Source of the DNA: an uncultured Christensenellaceae bacterium | Lineage (GTDB): Bacteria; Bacillota; Clostridia; Christensenellales; Pumilibacteraceae | NCBI GenBank assembly: GCA_910586925.1 | Contig: CAJUKG010000005.1 | Location: 1-64,000 of the forward strand | Reading direction: 5' to 3' | Length of the DNA stretch: 64,000 bases | Program-made: the position numbers and the translations under genes | Notes under the pieces: generated by a model | The model's database searches: none | Told to the model about the DNA's origin: nothing | Seen by the model: only the letters and a program-made list of their open reading frames with translations | Shown: positions 25,724-34,423 of the stretch, in pieces | How positions within the stretch are numbered: the first letter of the stretch is position 1 | Layout: every line of letters begins with the position of its first letter

Positions 25724-26476
25724 TCAGCGTTTGCTCGGTTTCGCCGCGTACCGAAGCGCGAACATCATGACGCCCGCGGCGACACCCGCATTGAGCGATT
25801 CAATGCCCTCTTGCGGCACCGCAAGCAGTCTGTCGGCGGCGGCGACGATACTCTCGTCCACGCCCGACGCCTCGTTGCCTATGACGATGCAATACTTATC
25901 GCCGCGCGTCGATGAAAATACATTCTCGCCGTGCATATCGGCGACTATTATCTCGTACCCCGCCCGCTTAAGCTCCGCGATGCTTATATCGCGCCCTATT
26001 CGACATTTCACGATAGCCGACATCGCGCTTCGCACCACTTTCGGCGAATATACGTCGGCGCAATTATCGAGTACGACGTCGTAACCGCTTGCGACCGCGG
26101 TGCGGAGTATCGTGCCGACGTTGCCGGGATCGCGCACTCTGTCGAGAAACACGCACCGCGCCGACTCTGGAAAAGCGGACGGAAACACGGTATGCACCGA
26201 AACGATCCCTTGACTGCTCTCCGTGTCCGCGATTTTACCGAACACTCGGTCGGTAGTCACGACCGTTTTATACTCCGCAAACTTCTCGCCGCACTTTCCG
26301 TATGCCGTTTCGCACAGCACGACAAACCGCACAGACTGCGGGCTTGCCTCGCAACTGTCGAGTACGTTCTTGTAGCCTTCGACGAAAAACTCGCCGTATT
26401 CGTCGCGATATTTCTTCTGCTTGAGCTTGACAGTGTGTTTGACTAGATTATTGTCAAGCGACGATATAATTTCCAT
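25724..26476 (-). CDS. TrmH/SpoU-family rRNA methyltransferase
   Basis: A 250-residue SPOUT-class RNA 2'-O-methyltransferase. The N-terminal substrate-binding region (KLKQKKYRDEYGEFFVEGYKN) is that of the RlmB/TsnR-like group. The knotted catalytic domain shows DRVRDPGNVGTILRTA, CIVIGNEASGVDESI and VPQEGIESLNAGVAAGVMMF. The exact nucleotide target is not deducible. The ATG at 26476 (alternative GTG two codons before) has a GGGGTG site. It follows the rplT terminator, the usual position after the infC operon. Confidence 0.9.
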   Translation of the reverse strand: MEIISSLDNNLVKHTVKLKQKKYRDEYGEFFVEGYKNVLDSCEASPQSVRFVVLCETAYGKCGEKFAEYKTVVTTDRVFGKIADTESSQGIVSVHTVFPSAFPESARCVFLDRVRDPGNVGTILRTAVASGYDVVLDNCADVYSPKVVRSAMSAIVKCRIGRDISIAELKRAGYEIIVADMHGENVFSSTRGDKYCIVIGNEASGVDESIVAAADRLLAVPQEGIESLNAGVAAGVMMFALRYAAKPSKR

Positions 26477-26568
26477 GATCACCCCGAAATCGCCCGAAAC
26501 CCGACGAAATCAAACATTCGCGCCGCGCCACCCTTCGCACGACCGACGGCAACGCGCCGAGAACAAAT

Positions 26569-26594
26569 AAAGAGTGCAATCGTTTGCACTCTTT
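26569..26594 (-). terminator. Intrinsic terminator after rplT
   Basis: AAAGAGTGCAA (26569-26579) and TTGCACTCTTT (26584-26594) form an 11-bp perfect stem with a 4-base loop, followed on the minus strand by ATTTGTT. It separates the ribosomal-protein operon from the methyltransferase gene; readthrough must occur or a second promoter exists. Confidence 0.88.
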
Positions 26595-26610
26595 ACCGTA
26601 AATTCGACAA

Positions 26611-26967
26611 TTATTTCGCGATTGCTTTCGCCGCAGTTTCGGCGAGCGTCTTGAACGCCGCCGCGTCGTTGACCGCTATATCGGCGAGGACCTTGCGATT
26701 GAGGTCGATACCCGCGACTTTCAGTCCGTGCATAAGTTTGGAATACGAAAGTCCGTTGATACGCGCCGCGGCATTGATACGCGCGATCCACAGCGAGCGG
26801 AAATCGCGCTTTTTGAGCCGTCTGCCGATATACGCATACATTTGCGACTTCATGACCGCCTGACGCGCAATGCGGTACGACCGAGATTTCGATCCGAAAT
26901 AACCTTTGGAAAGCTTAAAAATCTTTCTGCGCTTTTTAACTGCGTTAACTGCTCTTTTAATTCTCAT
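26611..26967 (-). CDS. rplT: 50S ribosomal protein L20
   Basis: A 118-residue L20 with the basic N-terminal arm and SLWIARINAAARINGLSYSK block. It binds 23S rRNA early in 50S assembly and in many bacteria represses its own operon by binding the infC leader. It is the third gene of infC-rpmI-rplT, 12 bases after rpmI. Confidence 0.97.
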   Translation of the reverse strand: MRIKRAVNAVKKRRKIFKLSKGYFGSKSRSYRIARQAVMKSQMYAYIGRRLKKRDFRSLWIARINAAARINGLSYSKLMHGLKVAGIDLNRKVLADIAVNDAAAFKTLAETAAKAIAK

Positions 26968-26979
26968 GATAGCCTCCTA

Positions 26980-27177
26980 CTACTTCTGCGCCATGTTGCG
27001 AATGGTTTTCTCTTGTTTGAGCGACTTGAGATACGCGCCCTGACGCAATCTCATGATGCGCTTTCTCGGTTTCTTGTTGAGAATGTGGTTCTTACCCTGC
27101 TGCGCACGCTTTACTCTGCCGTTTGCGGTAACGCGGAAACGCTTTTTCGCGCCGCTGTGGCTCTTCATTTTAGGCAT
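26980..27177 (-). CDS. rpmI: 50S ribosomal protein L35
   Basis: A 65-residue L35 with MPKMKSHSGAKKRFRVT at the start, and a basic tail (NKKPRKRIMRLRQ). It is a structural protein of the large subunit. It lies between infC and rplT and is preceded by a GGAGGAC ribosome site. Confidence 0.97.
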   Translation of the reverse strand: MPKMKSHSGAKKRFRVTANGRVKRAQQGKNHILNKKPRKRIMRLRQGAYLKSLKQEKTIRNMAQK

Positions 27178-27198
27178 ATTGATGTCCTCCGAAAAAAG

Positions 27199-27699
27199 TT
27201 ATTTTGTTGTTATGGGCACAAGATTCATAATGATGCTTCTGCCGTCGACCGCTGGCTTGCGATCCATTGTAGCCACGTCCTTCACCGTTTCGAAGAACGA
27301 GTACATAATATCGACACCCATTTGCGGACGGGCCATTTGCCTGCCGCGCATGCGGATAGATACCTTAACTTTGTCGCCGTCCGCAAGGAATTTGCGGGCT
27401 TGCTTGGATTTGGTATTGAGATCGCCCGTATCTATGGTTACCGAAAGACGGATTTCCTTAAGATCGGCTTTCTTTTGATTCTTTTGTGCGTCCTTGGCTT
27501 TTTTCGCCGAGTCGAACCTATACTTGCCGTAATCCATGATGCGGCATACCGGCGGTTGCGCGTTCGGCGTGATCATAACGAGATCGAGCCTGCGCTCGTC
27601 GGCGATAATCTTCGCCTCGCTCGCGCGCATGACGCCGAGCATGTCGCCGTTCTCGTCCTTGACGCGAATTTCAAGACTGTCCGAAATTCCGTCGTTAAT
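27199..27699 (-). CDS. infC: Translation initiation factor IF-3 (AUU start codon)
   Basis: A 166-residue IF-3, which keeps the 30S subunit free and checks the start codon. The N-domain (LEIRVKDENGDMLGVM) and C-domain (ITPNAQPPVCRIMDYGKY) are complete. The frame opens after a TAG at 27709-27711 and holds no ATG, GTG or TTG until Met20, which would remove the first 19 residues of the N-domain. AAGGAG is followed, six bases on, by ATT at 27699-27697, which gives an N-terminus INDGISDSLE. This matches the known use of AUU by infC in E. coli and Bacillus, where IF-3 represses its own synthesis. An attenuator-like hairpin and a promoter precede it. Confidence 0.93.
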   Translation of the reverse strand: MNDGISDSLEIRVKDENGDMLGVMRASEAKIIADERRLDLVMITPNAQPPVCRIMDYGKYRFDSAKKAKDAQKNQKKADLKEIRLSVTIDTGDLNTKSKQARKFLADGDKVKVSIRMRGRQMARPQMGVDIMYSFFETVKDVATMDRKPAVDGRSIIMNLVPITTK

Positions 27700-27732
27700 A
27701 ACAAGCTCCTTAAAAATGGTCTAAACCCTCCA

Positions 27733-27765
27733 AACAAAAATTGCGAGCCGAACAGATTTCGACTC
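27733..27765 (-). promoter_or_regulatory. Terminator-like hairpin in the infC leader (possible L20 attenuator)
   Basis: On the minus strand GAGTCGAA and TTCGGCTC (27745-27752 and 27758-27765) pair over 8 positions with one G-T. AATTTTTGTTTG follows, and then the infC ribosome site. A second hairpin (CCGTTC...GAACGG) lies upstream in the leader. In Bacillus the infC leader is controlled by L20 through such a terminator. That the same happens here is inference. Confidence 0.65.
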
Positions 27766-27849
27766 ACAAAAACAATCAACCGATCATTATTTTGCATAAC
27801 CGTTCCGAGTAGACCCGAACGGTGAGATAAAATCTGCTTTAGCCTAATT

Positions 27850-27878
27850 ATTATATACCACTTCCCCGAATAAGTCAA
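27850..27878 (-). promoter_or_regulatory. Sigma-A promoter of infC-rpmI-rplT
   Basis: TTGACT (27873-27878) and TATAAT (27850-27855) on the minus strand with a 17-base spacer. The leader to the infC start is about 145 bases, long enough for autoregulatory folding. Confidence 0.85.
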
Positions 27879-27967
27879 CTGTTTTAACGCCGTATCGAAA
27901 AGATTTTTTCCTCGTGTTTTGCGAATAATTTACGACAGGTTACAAATGATAAAAACGGAGGTGCGAT

Positions 27968-28534
27968 ATGAAAAAAATTCTTCCTTTATCGCTGATAGTT
28001 CTCGCATTGTCGCCGACAATGCTCGCCTGCTCGTCGCAAAACGATTACGAGCCGCCTGTTCAACCCGTAGAGGCGCGCGAAGAAATCCCCACGCCCGCGC
28101 CCGTCGAACCGCCCGCACCCGAACGGCGCAATATCGAGATCGTTCTCGACGGCGGGTTCACTTTCGGTCGCTTACCCGTAAGCGGAGTGCGGCGCAGATT
28201 TTTCGATTTGTCGGGAAATTACTCTATCGAGTACGTGCATACGCCGTACGGCATGCCTAAAGACGACACACTCGAGTATACGATCGAAATGAACGGCGAC
28301 AACACATATACCATGACAGTCGTTTCGGACGGCGTTAAAAGCGAACACTCGGGGCGTTGGTATGATCGCTGCGGCAGCGTCACTTTCTATTACGACGAAC
28401 AGATCGACCCGCCCGCGCACAACGAATATGTATGCGACTGCATGTTCGCCGAAGTGTTGCCGCAAAACAAGCTGATGATCTACGACGGCGGCAGAACGAT
28501 CGTGCTCGCAAAATCCGCGACCGAGAACGCGTAA
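27968..28534 (+). CDS. Small secreted lipoprotein of unknown function
   Basis: A 188-residue protein that I do not recognise. It begins with a lysine-led signal peptide and a lipobox-like TMLAC (Cys22), so it should be lipid-anchored outside the membrane. A Pro/Glu linker (residues about 28-55) leads to a compact domain of 130 residues with beta-rich character (YTIEMNGDNTYTMTVVSDG, SGRWYDRCGSVTFYY), similar in style to lipocalin-like or META-type copper-resistance folds (inference only). CGGAGGTGCG lies before the ATG. It is divergent from infC and convergent with comEC, isolated on the plus strand. Confidence 0.8.
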   Translation: MKKILPLSLIVLALSPTMLACSSQNDYEPPVQPVEAREEIPTPAPVEPPAPERRNIEIVLDGGFTFGRLPVSGVRRRFFDLSGNYSIEYVHTPYGMPKDDTLEYTIEMNGDNTYTMTVVSDGVKSEHSGRWYDRCGSVTFYYDEQIDPPAHNEYVCDCMFAEVLPQNKLMIYDGGRTIVLAKSATENA

Positions 28535-28544
28535 ACTATCCGAT

Positions 28545-30089
28545 CTACACCGCGCTTACGGCGATTATTATTCCGCACATTATAAGCGCGTAAAGCACGG
28601 CTATCGGTTTGCCGCGGCGCATCATGAAAAATTCGCTCGCGAGAAACATTATCGCGTAACACGCGAATACGCTCGACCGAGCATAAATATGTATATTCGC
28701 GAGCGGGACGAACGACAGCCCGTACGCAACATAGTCGAGTGCGGCAAACAAACCTTTGCCGACTACGAGTATGCCGCCGCAACCGGGGATCGCCGCGACG
28801 CACAGCAGACACAACGTCACTACGAAGTTCAACGTTATAAACGGCAAGAGCACGATATTCACAAGTGCCGCGAGTATTTGCACGCTGCCGAAATAATGTA
28901 TTTGGATCGGCAGTATACCGAGCGATACGGAAACGGACGCACCAACGGCACTGCCGATTTTATTATTCGCTTTATGTGCGACGAGCACGCGACGTATGCC
29001 GTTCGCGAACAGCGCGATGCCGCCGATCGCGCCGAAACTCAATAAGAATCCGACGTCGAACGCATACAACGGTTTGACAGACAAAATAATGCACGCTGCG
29101 CACAGCAACGACGAAAACAGGTCCCTGCGTCCGCCGAAGAAAATCGTCGCGCTCGACACAGCCGCCATGACCGCGGCACGCACGACGGACGGTGAAAAGT
29201 CGGCGATCACTACGTACCCTATAACCGCCGCAGTCATTATCACCGCGCTTATTCGCTTGTCGAGTTTGGATAGCAAAAACCCGAGTACCATAAGCACGAA
29301 ACCGATATGCAATCCCGATACCGCGAGGATATGCCCCAGCCCGACAGCCGAATAGTAGTCGGAGATCTCCGAGTCGAGCGCGTGTTTATCGCCGGTCAGC
29401 ATCGAATATGCGATATTGCCGTATCTGTCGCCCATATTGTCGACGAGAAGCGTATGTATACCGGAAAGAAATTTCTCGATCGGACGCGGCGAACCGAACT
29501 TCACCGTAATATCCCGAGAATCCACCGAAACGTAAAACCGAGTATCGGTGCGGTAGTCCGTGCCGTTTACTCCGCCGTTCTTTATCAATTTCGACGCGCG
29601 AACGTTCGCCGCGAAGCTCAACATATCGCCGAAATTCAGAGTTTCGACGATATTTCCGTCGCCCGATGTCACCGTTACCCGCATTTTGCCGGGCGCGGGC
29701 TTGCCGTCTATCGTCAACCCGTCAAGCTCGACGCGATACTCGCCGCTCCGCGAATCTATCGCACACACTCTGCCGTACACGCCGAAATACCCTGCGAATT
29801 TTTCGCAATCACGCCATTTATCCGAGCTTACCGCGCCGACCGCAAACGAACACAGCGCAAACACGAGAGCAAGCGCGAACCCTATCGGAACGCGCAACTT
29901 CGTTTTGCCTCGTTTGCACAGTATCGCAACGGCAACAAACGCCGCGGCAATGCCGCATAACAAAACGCAGCCGAGCACTATACCGACTGCGCGATTTATA
30001 ATATAAAAATATATACAAAATTCGGCGGCGATCACAGCGATCCCCGCGACCAAAAACGCTCTGAAATTTATCGGGAAACGTTTTTCCAT
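28545..30089 (-). CDS. comEC: ComEC/Rec2-family DNA-uptake channel, lacking the beta-lactamase-like domain
   Basis: A 514-residue membrane protein of the ComEC family, the channel for single-stranded DNA entry in transformation. The N-terminal OB-like region (residues about 95-210) and the competence domain with HILAVSGLHIGFVLM, FSPSVVRAAVMA and VGFLLSFGAIGGIAL are present. About ten membrane segments are seen. Bacillus ComEC is around 750 residues with a C-terminal metallo-beta-lactamase fold; that fold is absent here and no separate gene for it is nearby. It is 7 bases from recG. Confidence 0.9.
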   Translation of the reverse strand: MEKRFPINFRAFLVAGIAVIAAEFCIYFYIINRAVGIVLGCVLLCGIAAAFVAVAILCKRGKTKLRVPIGFALALVFALCSFAVGAVSSDKWRDCEKFAGYFGVYGRVCAIDSRSGEYRVELDGLTIDGKPAPGKMRVTVTSGDGNIVETLNFGDMLSFAANVRASKLIKNGGVNGTDYRTDTRFYVSVDSRDITVKFGSPRPIEKFLSGIHTLLVDNMGDRYGNIAYSMLTGDKHALDSEISDYYSAVGLGHILAVSGLHIGFVLMVLGFLLSKLDKRISAVIMTAAVIGYVVIADFSPSVVRAAVMAAVSSATIFFGGRRDLFSSLLCAACIILSVKPLYAFDVGFLLSFGAIGGIALFANGIRRVLVAHKANNKIGSAVGASVSVSLGILPIQIHYFGSVQILAALVNIVLLPFITLNFVVTLCLLCVAAIPGCGGILVVGKGLFAALDYVAYGLSFVPLANIHIYARSSVFACYAIMFLASEFFMMRRGKPIAVLYALIMCGIIIAVSAV

Positions 30090-30096
30090 AGCACCG

Positions 30097-32061
30097 TCAA
30101 TTCATTGTTACCGACTTGATAAATTCGGACGAATCTACAGTCATTTTCGCCGCCGCACCGCTTTCGATAAGCGCGTCGGACAGTGCGCGCGACTTTTCTA
30201 TCACCGCGCCGTCTATATCGAGCGAACCGTTGCCGTGCTGTTTAAGTCCCACGAAATCACCCGCGCCGCGCAGTTTGAAATCGAGTTCGGACACCGAAAA
30301 TCCGTCGGTCATGCCGCAAAACTTCTTTAACCGCTCCGTGCTTTCGGGATTGCTTCCGTCGGTAAGCAAAAAGCAGTACGATTCGATCGTGCCGCGCCCG
30401 ACTCTCCCGCGTATTTGGTGCAGTTGCGACAGTCCGAACCTCTCCGCGTCATACACGGCGACGGTCGTCGCCTCGGGCACGTCTATACCCACTTCCACGA
30501 CAGTCGTCGATACGAGCACTTTGATCTTTCCCGATTTGAAGTCGGACATGACTTCGTTCTTTTCGGCGTCTTTCATTTTGCCGTGGACGCACCCGACATA
30601 CGGCGCGAGCGCGCCCTTTTTGAGCGAGTTATACACATCCTCGACGCCCGTCGCATCCTCGTCGCCGCCGTCGATACGCGGACAAATGATATACGTACGC
30701 TCGTCTATTGCCGCTTTTTTGGCGATATAGCCGTACATATCCGCGACGCGCTCGGGCGGAACGAGCGAAGTGTGCACGGCGGGACGGTTTGCGGGAAGCT
30801 CGCGTATTTCGATCTGCCGTAACTCGCCGTACAGCGACAGAGCGAGAGTTCGCGGAATGGGCGTTGCCGTCATTACGATTATATCCGTCTTATTGCCCTT
30901 GTTTTCCAACCGCGCGCGTTGGTTTACACCGAAACGCTGTTGCTCGTCCACAATGACGAGCCGCAAATTCGCATAGTCTATATTATCGCTTATAAGCGAC
31001 TGCGTGCCGACTATGCACTGCGCATTTCCGTACTTGATATTGAACGTCGCTTCTTCTTTTTGCCGCGCGGTCATCGACGCGCACAATAATTGCGTGCGCA
31101 CGCCGAGCGGTTCGAGAAGTTTTATCATCGTTTGATAATGCTGTCTCGCGAGCACTTCCGTCGGTGCCATAAGCGCGGACTGATACCCGCTTTTCGCCGC
31201 GAAATACATAGCGAAAAGCGCGACAGCGGTTTTGCCGCAACCGACTTCGCCCTGTATCAATAAGTTGGTGAGCTTGTCTCCGCGCAACGCATCTATTACG
31301 CCGCACATGGCGCGACGCTGACCGTACGTCGGCTTAAAAGAAAGCGATTCCGAGAATTTTTCGACGTCGCCATCAGTAGCCGAATATATAAAATCACGGT
31401 TATCGTCCTTGAGCAGTCGGTACGACGTTATGACATAGCACATGTTTTCGACCGCCACGGACTGCCGCGCGGCGCAAAGTTCCTCTGTATTTTTGGGAGT
31501 ATGTACGCAACGCAACGCCTGCTGTAACGGCATAAGCCCGAATTTCAAAGCAAGCTCGGGCGGAATATAACTGTTTACGCGCACATTGGCAAGCGCGGTT
31601 ACTACCGCCGACTGAAACGTGCGCGACGGGATAGCCGTTTTATAAACGGGCACGATATCGCCGTCGCCGTCCTGCGGCATAACGAACGTGGGGTTAGTCA
31701 TTTGCACCGCGCTTTTGAACCGCTTGACCTTTCCCACAACATACACGCTGTCGCCCGGCTGAAGGCTTCGCGCCGCGAACGGTTGGTTAAACCAGGAACA
31801 GCGCACTGAAATTCCGTTATTCTTTACGGTACAGCTCACAACGCTCAACCCGCGACGAATAAACGCGCGTTTTGCGGGTGTTTCCACCACCGCGGAAAAC
31901 GAGATCTCGTCGCCTTCGCGCACGGTCCTGTCGATAACCGCGTTGCGCGAAATGTATTTATCGGGAAAACGCAACAGCAAATCGGACGGTGTATAAATAC
32001 CCATCCGATTTAACGCCGTAAGACGTTTCTCGCCTATACCTTTTATCTCCGAAAGCTCCAT
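30097..32061 (-). CDS. recG: ATP-dependent DNA helicase RecG
   Basis: A 654-residue RecG, which remodels stalled forks and Holliday junctions. The N-terminal wedge OB domain spans about 50-160, the Walker A is GEVGCGKTA, the Walker B box is VDEQQRFG, and helicase motifs TATPIPRTLA and QIRGRVGRG follow. The ATG at 32061 gives MELSEIKGIG; no clear ribosome site precedes it, and a TTG six codons earlier is possible. The palindromic element at 32114-32241 lies just upstream, between it and the kinase gene. Confidence 0.95.
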   Translation of the reverse strand: MELSEIKGIGEKRLTALNRMGIYTPSDLLLRFPDKYISRNAVIDRTVREGDEISFSAVVETPAKRAFIRRGLSVVSCTVKNNGISVRCSWFNQPFAARSLQPGDSVYVVGKVKRFKSAVQMTNPTFVMPQDGDGDIVPVYKTAIPSRTFQSAVVTALANVRVNSYIPPELALKFGLMPLQQALRCVHTPKNTEELCAARQSVAVENMCYVITSYRLLKDDNRDFIYSATDGDVEKFSESLSFKPTYGQRRAMCGVIDALRGDKLTNLLIQGEVGCGKTAVALFAMYFAAKSGYQSALMAPTEVLARQHYQTMIKLLEPLGVRTQLLCASMTARQKEEATFNIKYGNAQCIVGTQSLISDNIDYANLRLVIVDEQQRFGVNQRARLENKGNKTDIIVMTATPIPRTLALSLYGELRQIEIRELPANRPAVHTSLVPPERVADMYGYIAKKAAIDERTYIICPRIDGGDEDATGVEDVYNSLKKGALAPYVGCVHGKMKDAEKNEVMSDFKSGKIKVLVSTTVVEVGIDVPEATTVAVYDAERFGLSQLHQIRGRVGRGTIESYCFLLTDGSNPESTERLKKFCGMTDGFSVSELDFKLRGAGDFVGLKQHGNGSLDIDGAVIEKSRALSDALIESGAAAKMTVDSSEFIKSVTMN

Positions 32062-32113
32062 AATTATGTCATGGGACAATACATCACGATTAGACGTAAA
32101 GAACCACGCACGC

Positions 32114-32241
32114 CTCGACTGTGCAGTCGCGCGTCAGGCAAACAACAGGCGACAAGGCGGCGAAGGGAGTGTAGACCCACCTACATGACCGAGCCGCCGC
32201 GTTGCACGTAGTTCGCATCACGCGATGAATGCACTGTCGAG
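32114..32241. repeat. 128-bp imperfect palindrome between recG and the DAK gene
   Basis: Nested inverted pairs surround a common centre: CTCGACTGTGCA 32114-32125 with TGCACTGTCGAG 32230-32241 (11 of 12), TCGCG/CGCGA, GCGAC/GTTGC, GGCGGC 32156-32161 with GCCGCC 32193-32198, and TGTAG 32170-32174 with CTACA 32181-32185. The element begins three bases after the stop codon of the kinase gene. It could be a small non-autonomous insertion (MITE-like), a REP-type repeat or a folded intercistronic RNA. Confidence 0.7.
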
Positions 32242-32243
32242 TA

Positions 32244-33887
32244 TTATTCGAGAGATACAATAAAGTAATATAACGGTTGACCGCCGTAATGTACGTCCAC
32301 GTCGCAAGAACGGTATTTCTTGATGAGATCGGACGCAATGGCGTTGGCTTCTTCTTCCTTGACGTCGTTGCCGAAATACAGCGAAATGCAGCTGATGTCG
32401 TCGTTCATCATCTTGTCTACAAGCTGCTCGGTGACTTCGCCGACGCTGTCGCCCTTCGCGACGATGTCTTTGGCATCCATGCCGATGATATCGCCTTCTT
32501 TGAGGTCGAAGTTGCCGATCGTGGTACTGCGCACAGCATAAGTAACCGAACCGGAACGCACGCCGCCGAGCGCGTCGTTCATGTTCTTGAGATTGCCGTC
32601 AACGGTATCTTCGGGATTGAACGCGAGTACCGCGGAAAGCCCTTGCGGAATGTTCGACGTGGGGATAACGTGAATGGTCCGTTTGGAAAGAGCTTTGGCT
32701 TGATTTGCCGCGAGCACGATATTCTTATTATTGGGGAAAACGAAAACGTCTTTGGCGGCAACCGCATCGCACGCTTTTGCGATATCGTCCGCCGACGGAT
32801 TCATTGTCTGACCGCCTTCGATTATATTATCGACGAGGAGATCTTTGAATATTGCGGTAAGACCGTCGCCCGCGCACACCGAAACGAGTCCGAATGGCTT
32901 GAGGCCCTCCTGCTGTTTGTTTTTGAGATCGCGGTTTTGCTGAAGCATGTTTTCGATCTTGAGGTGATCGAGCTCGCCCAGCTCGAGCGCGTAAGTAAGT
33001 ACCTGACCGGGTGCGTTGGAATGAACGTGCACCTTTACCATGGAAAGGTCGCCTATTACGAGCACGCAGTCGCCTATGTTCATGAGTTTCTCGCGGAACA
33101 AGTCGATATCCGCTTCCGTCGTCTTTTTATAAAGATTGACGATAAAGAACTCGGTGCAGTACGCGAACTCGATTTCGGCGAGATCGTTATAGTTGAAATG
33201 CGCCTGTTCGTCGTACGGACTGTCCGCCGACGCCTTGTAGGAATCGTCGAACTCGAGCGAGTATTCTTCTTCCTGACCGAGAAGTATGTTCAAAAAGCCT
33301 TGAAGCAGTATCAGCAAGCCTCTGCCGCCCGCATCAACGACGCCCGCTTTCTTGAGCACGGGGAGCATTTCGGGGGTTTGCTTGAGCATCTCCTCGCCTG
33401 CGTCGATGACAGCCGCGAAGAAATCTTTAAGTTCTATATTCTTCTTCGCCGCCTTTTCCGCGCCTTCGGAAATTGCGCGAATGACGGTGAGGATAGTTCC
33501 TTCTTTGGGTTTTGTGACCGCTTTATATGCGATCTCGGTACCCGCCGCGAACGACTTGGCGAAAGTCTTTGCGGTAAGCTCGCTGCTCTGCGACAGCACC
33601 GACATCATGCCTTTGAGTATCTGACTCAAAATAACGCCGCTGTTGCCGCGCGCGCCGCGGAGCGCGCCTTTGGCTACCGCATCGCAAAGCTCGGGCATGT
33701 TATTGGTCGAGCAAGCGGAAACCTCGCGGGAAGCGGACAGCATAGTCATGGACATATTGGTACCGGTATCGCCGTCGGGAACCGGGAAAACATTCAGTTC
33801 GTTTACGTGCGCCTTGTGCGCGTCGAGAAGTTTGGCTCCGTTCAAGATCATCTTTCTGAACATTGCGCCGTTAATTGATTTTTGCAT
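32244..33887 (-). CDS. DAK2/DegV-type kinase, FakA (YloV)-like
   Basis: A 547-residue protein of the YloV/FakA family. The DAK2 ATP-binding domain (residues 1-210) has FPVPDGDTGTNMSMTM, with the Asp cluster that binds magnesium, and ALRGARGNSGVILSQIL. A middle and a C-terminal domain follow, the latter ending VHYGGQPLYYFIVSLE. In Staphylococcus and relatives FakA phosphorylates fatty acids bound to FakB, feeding them to PlsX/PlsY. Function here is by family. It follows the Asp23 gene, the order of yloU-yloV in Bacillus. Confidence 0.92.
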   Translation of the reverse strand: MQKSINGAMFRKMILNGAKLLDAHKAHVNELNVFPVPDGDTGTNMSMTMLSASREVSACSTNNMPELCDAVAKGALRGARGNSGVILSQILKGMMSVLSQSSELTAKTFAKSFAAGTEIAYKAVTKPKEGTILTVIRAISEGAEKAAKKNIELKDFFAAVIDAGEEMLKQTPEMLPVLKKAGVVDAGGRGLLILLQGFLNILLGQEEEYSLEFDDSYKASADSPYDEQAHFNYNDLAEIEFAYCTEFFIVNLYKKTTEADIDLFREKLMNIGDCVLVIGDLSMVKVHVHSNAPGQVLTYALELGELDHLKIENMLQQNRDLKNKQQEGLKPFGLVSVCAGDGLTAIFKDLLVDNIIEGGQTMNPSADDIAKACDAVAAKDVFVFPNNKNIVLAANQAKALSKRTIHVIPTSNIPQGLSAVLAFNPEDTVDGNLKNMNDALGGVRSGSVTYAVRSTTIGNFDLKEGDIIGMDAKDIVAKGDSVGEVTEQLVDKMMNDDISCISLYFGNDVKEEEANAIASDLIKKYRSCDVDVHYGGQPLYYFIVSLE

Positions 33888-33951
33888 TGAGTTCCTCCGA
33901 TTAGGACGATCGCCGTATTATGTATTTGCGACCGTCAAAAATTAGTGGGCA

Positions 33952-34302
33952 CTATACTTTTATACCGACAACATGAATCGTAATCGTATCTACCACCATG
34001 CCCGAGAAATGCTCCACGCGGTACTTGACCGCTTTCTTGAGCGACTGGGCGACGGCTTCGATAGAAAGACCGTATTTTATGATAACATATAAATCAATGA
34101 AAATCCTGTCGCCGTTGGTAAAAACACTCACCCCCCGCGACAGTCGTTTGCGTCTGAACAAATCCGATAAATTGTCGGAAAAAGTTTTGGATACGAGATC
34201 TACTATCCCGTAACAATCCAAAGCGGTATCGGCAGCAACCTGTGCTATCGAATCTTCCGTAACTGTTATTCTGCCATAGGCGTTTGAAGTATGAACACTC
34301 AC
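33952..34302 (-). CDS. Asp23/Gls24 family envelope-stress protein (YloU-like)
   Basis: A 116-residue Asp23-family protein with AYGRITVTEDSIAQVAADTA at the start and VDTITIHVVGIKV at the end. The GTG at 34302 is chosen because CGGAGTGATC precedes it and the domain begins at once; the in-frame extension upstream has no ribosome site. It probably associates with the membrane or with the fatty-acid kinase that follows. Its own promoter is at 34344-34372. Confidence 0.9.
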   Translation of the reverse strand: MSVHTSNAYGRITVTEDSIAQVAADTALDCYGIVDLVSKTFSDNLSDLFRRKRLSRGVSVFTNGDRIFIDLYVIIKYGLSIEAVAQSLKKAVKYRVEHFSGMVVDTITIHVVGIKV

Positions 34303-34343
34303 GATCACTCCGAAACAGTTAAGTATATGCACCGCACACATAT

Positions 34344-34372
34344 ATTTTAACCTATCTGAAAATATTTTGCAA
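34344..34372 (-). promoter_or_regulatory. Sigma-A promoter for asp23 and the DAK gene
   Basis: TTGCAA (34367-34372) and TAAAAT (34344-34349) on the minus strand, spacer 17. It diverges from the rpmB promoter 75 bases away. Confidence 0.7.
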
Positions 34373-34423
34373 GGGTTTTTACCGAATTTTATAAAATTTT
34401 CCTAAAAAAACACCTATTTTCGG

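Noticed and set aside
25700..25740. ACGCTG-CGT-CAGCGT as a terminator of the methyltransferase gene
   Set aside because: The hairpin overlaps the stop codon region and no T-tract follows.
32090..32338. An 82-codon minus-strand frame between recG and the DAK gene
   Set aside because: It covers the palindromic element and the end of the DAK gene in another frame; no ribosome site, no motif.
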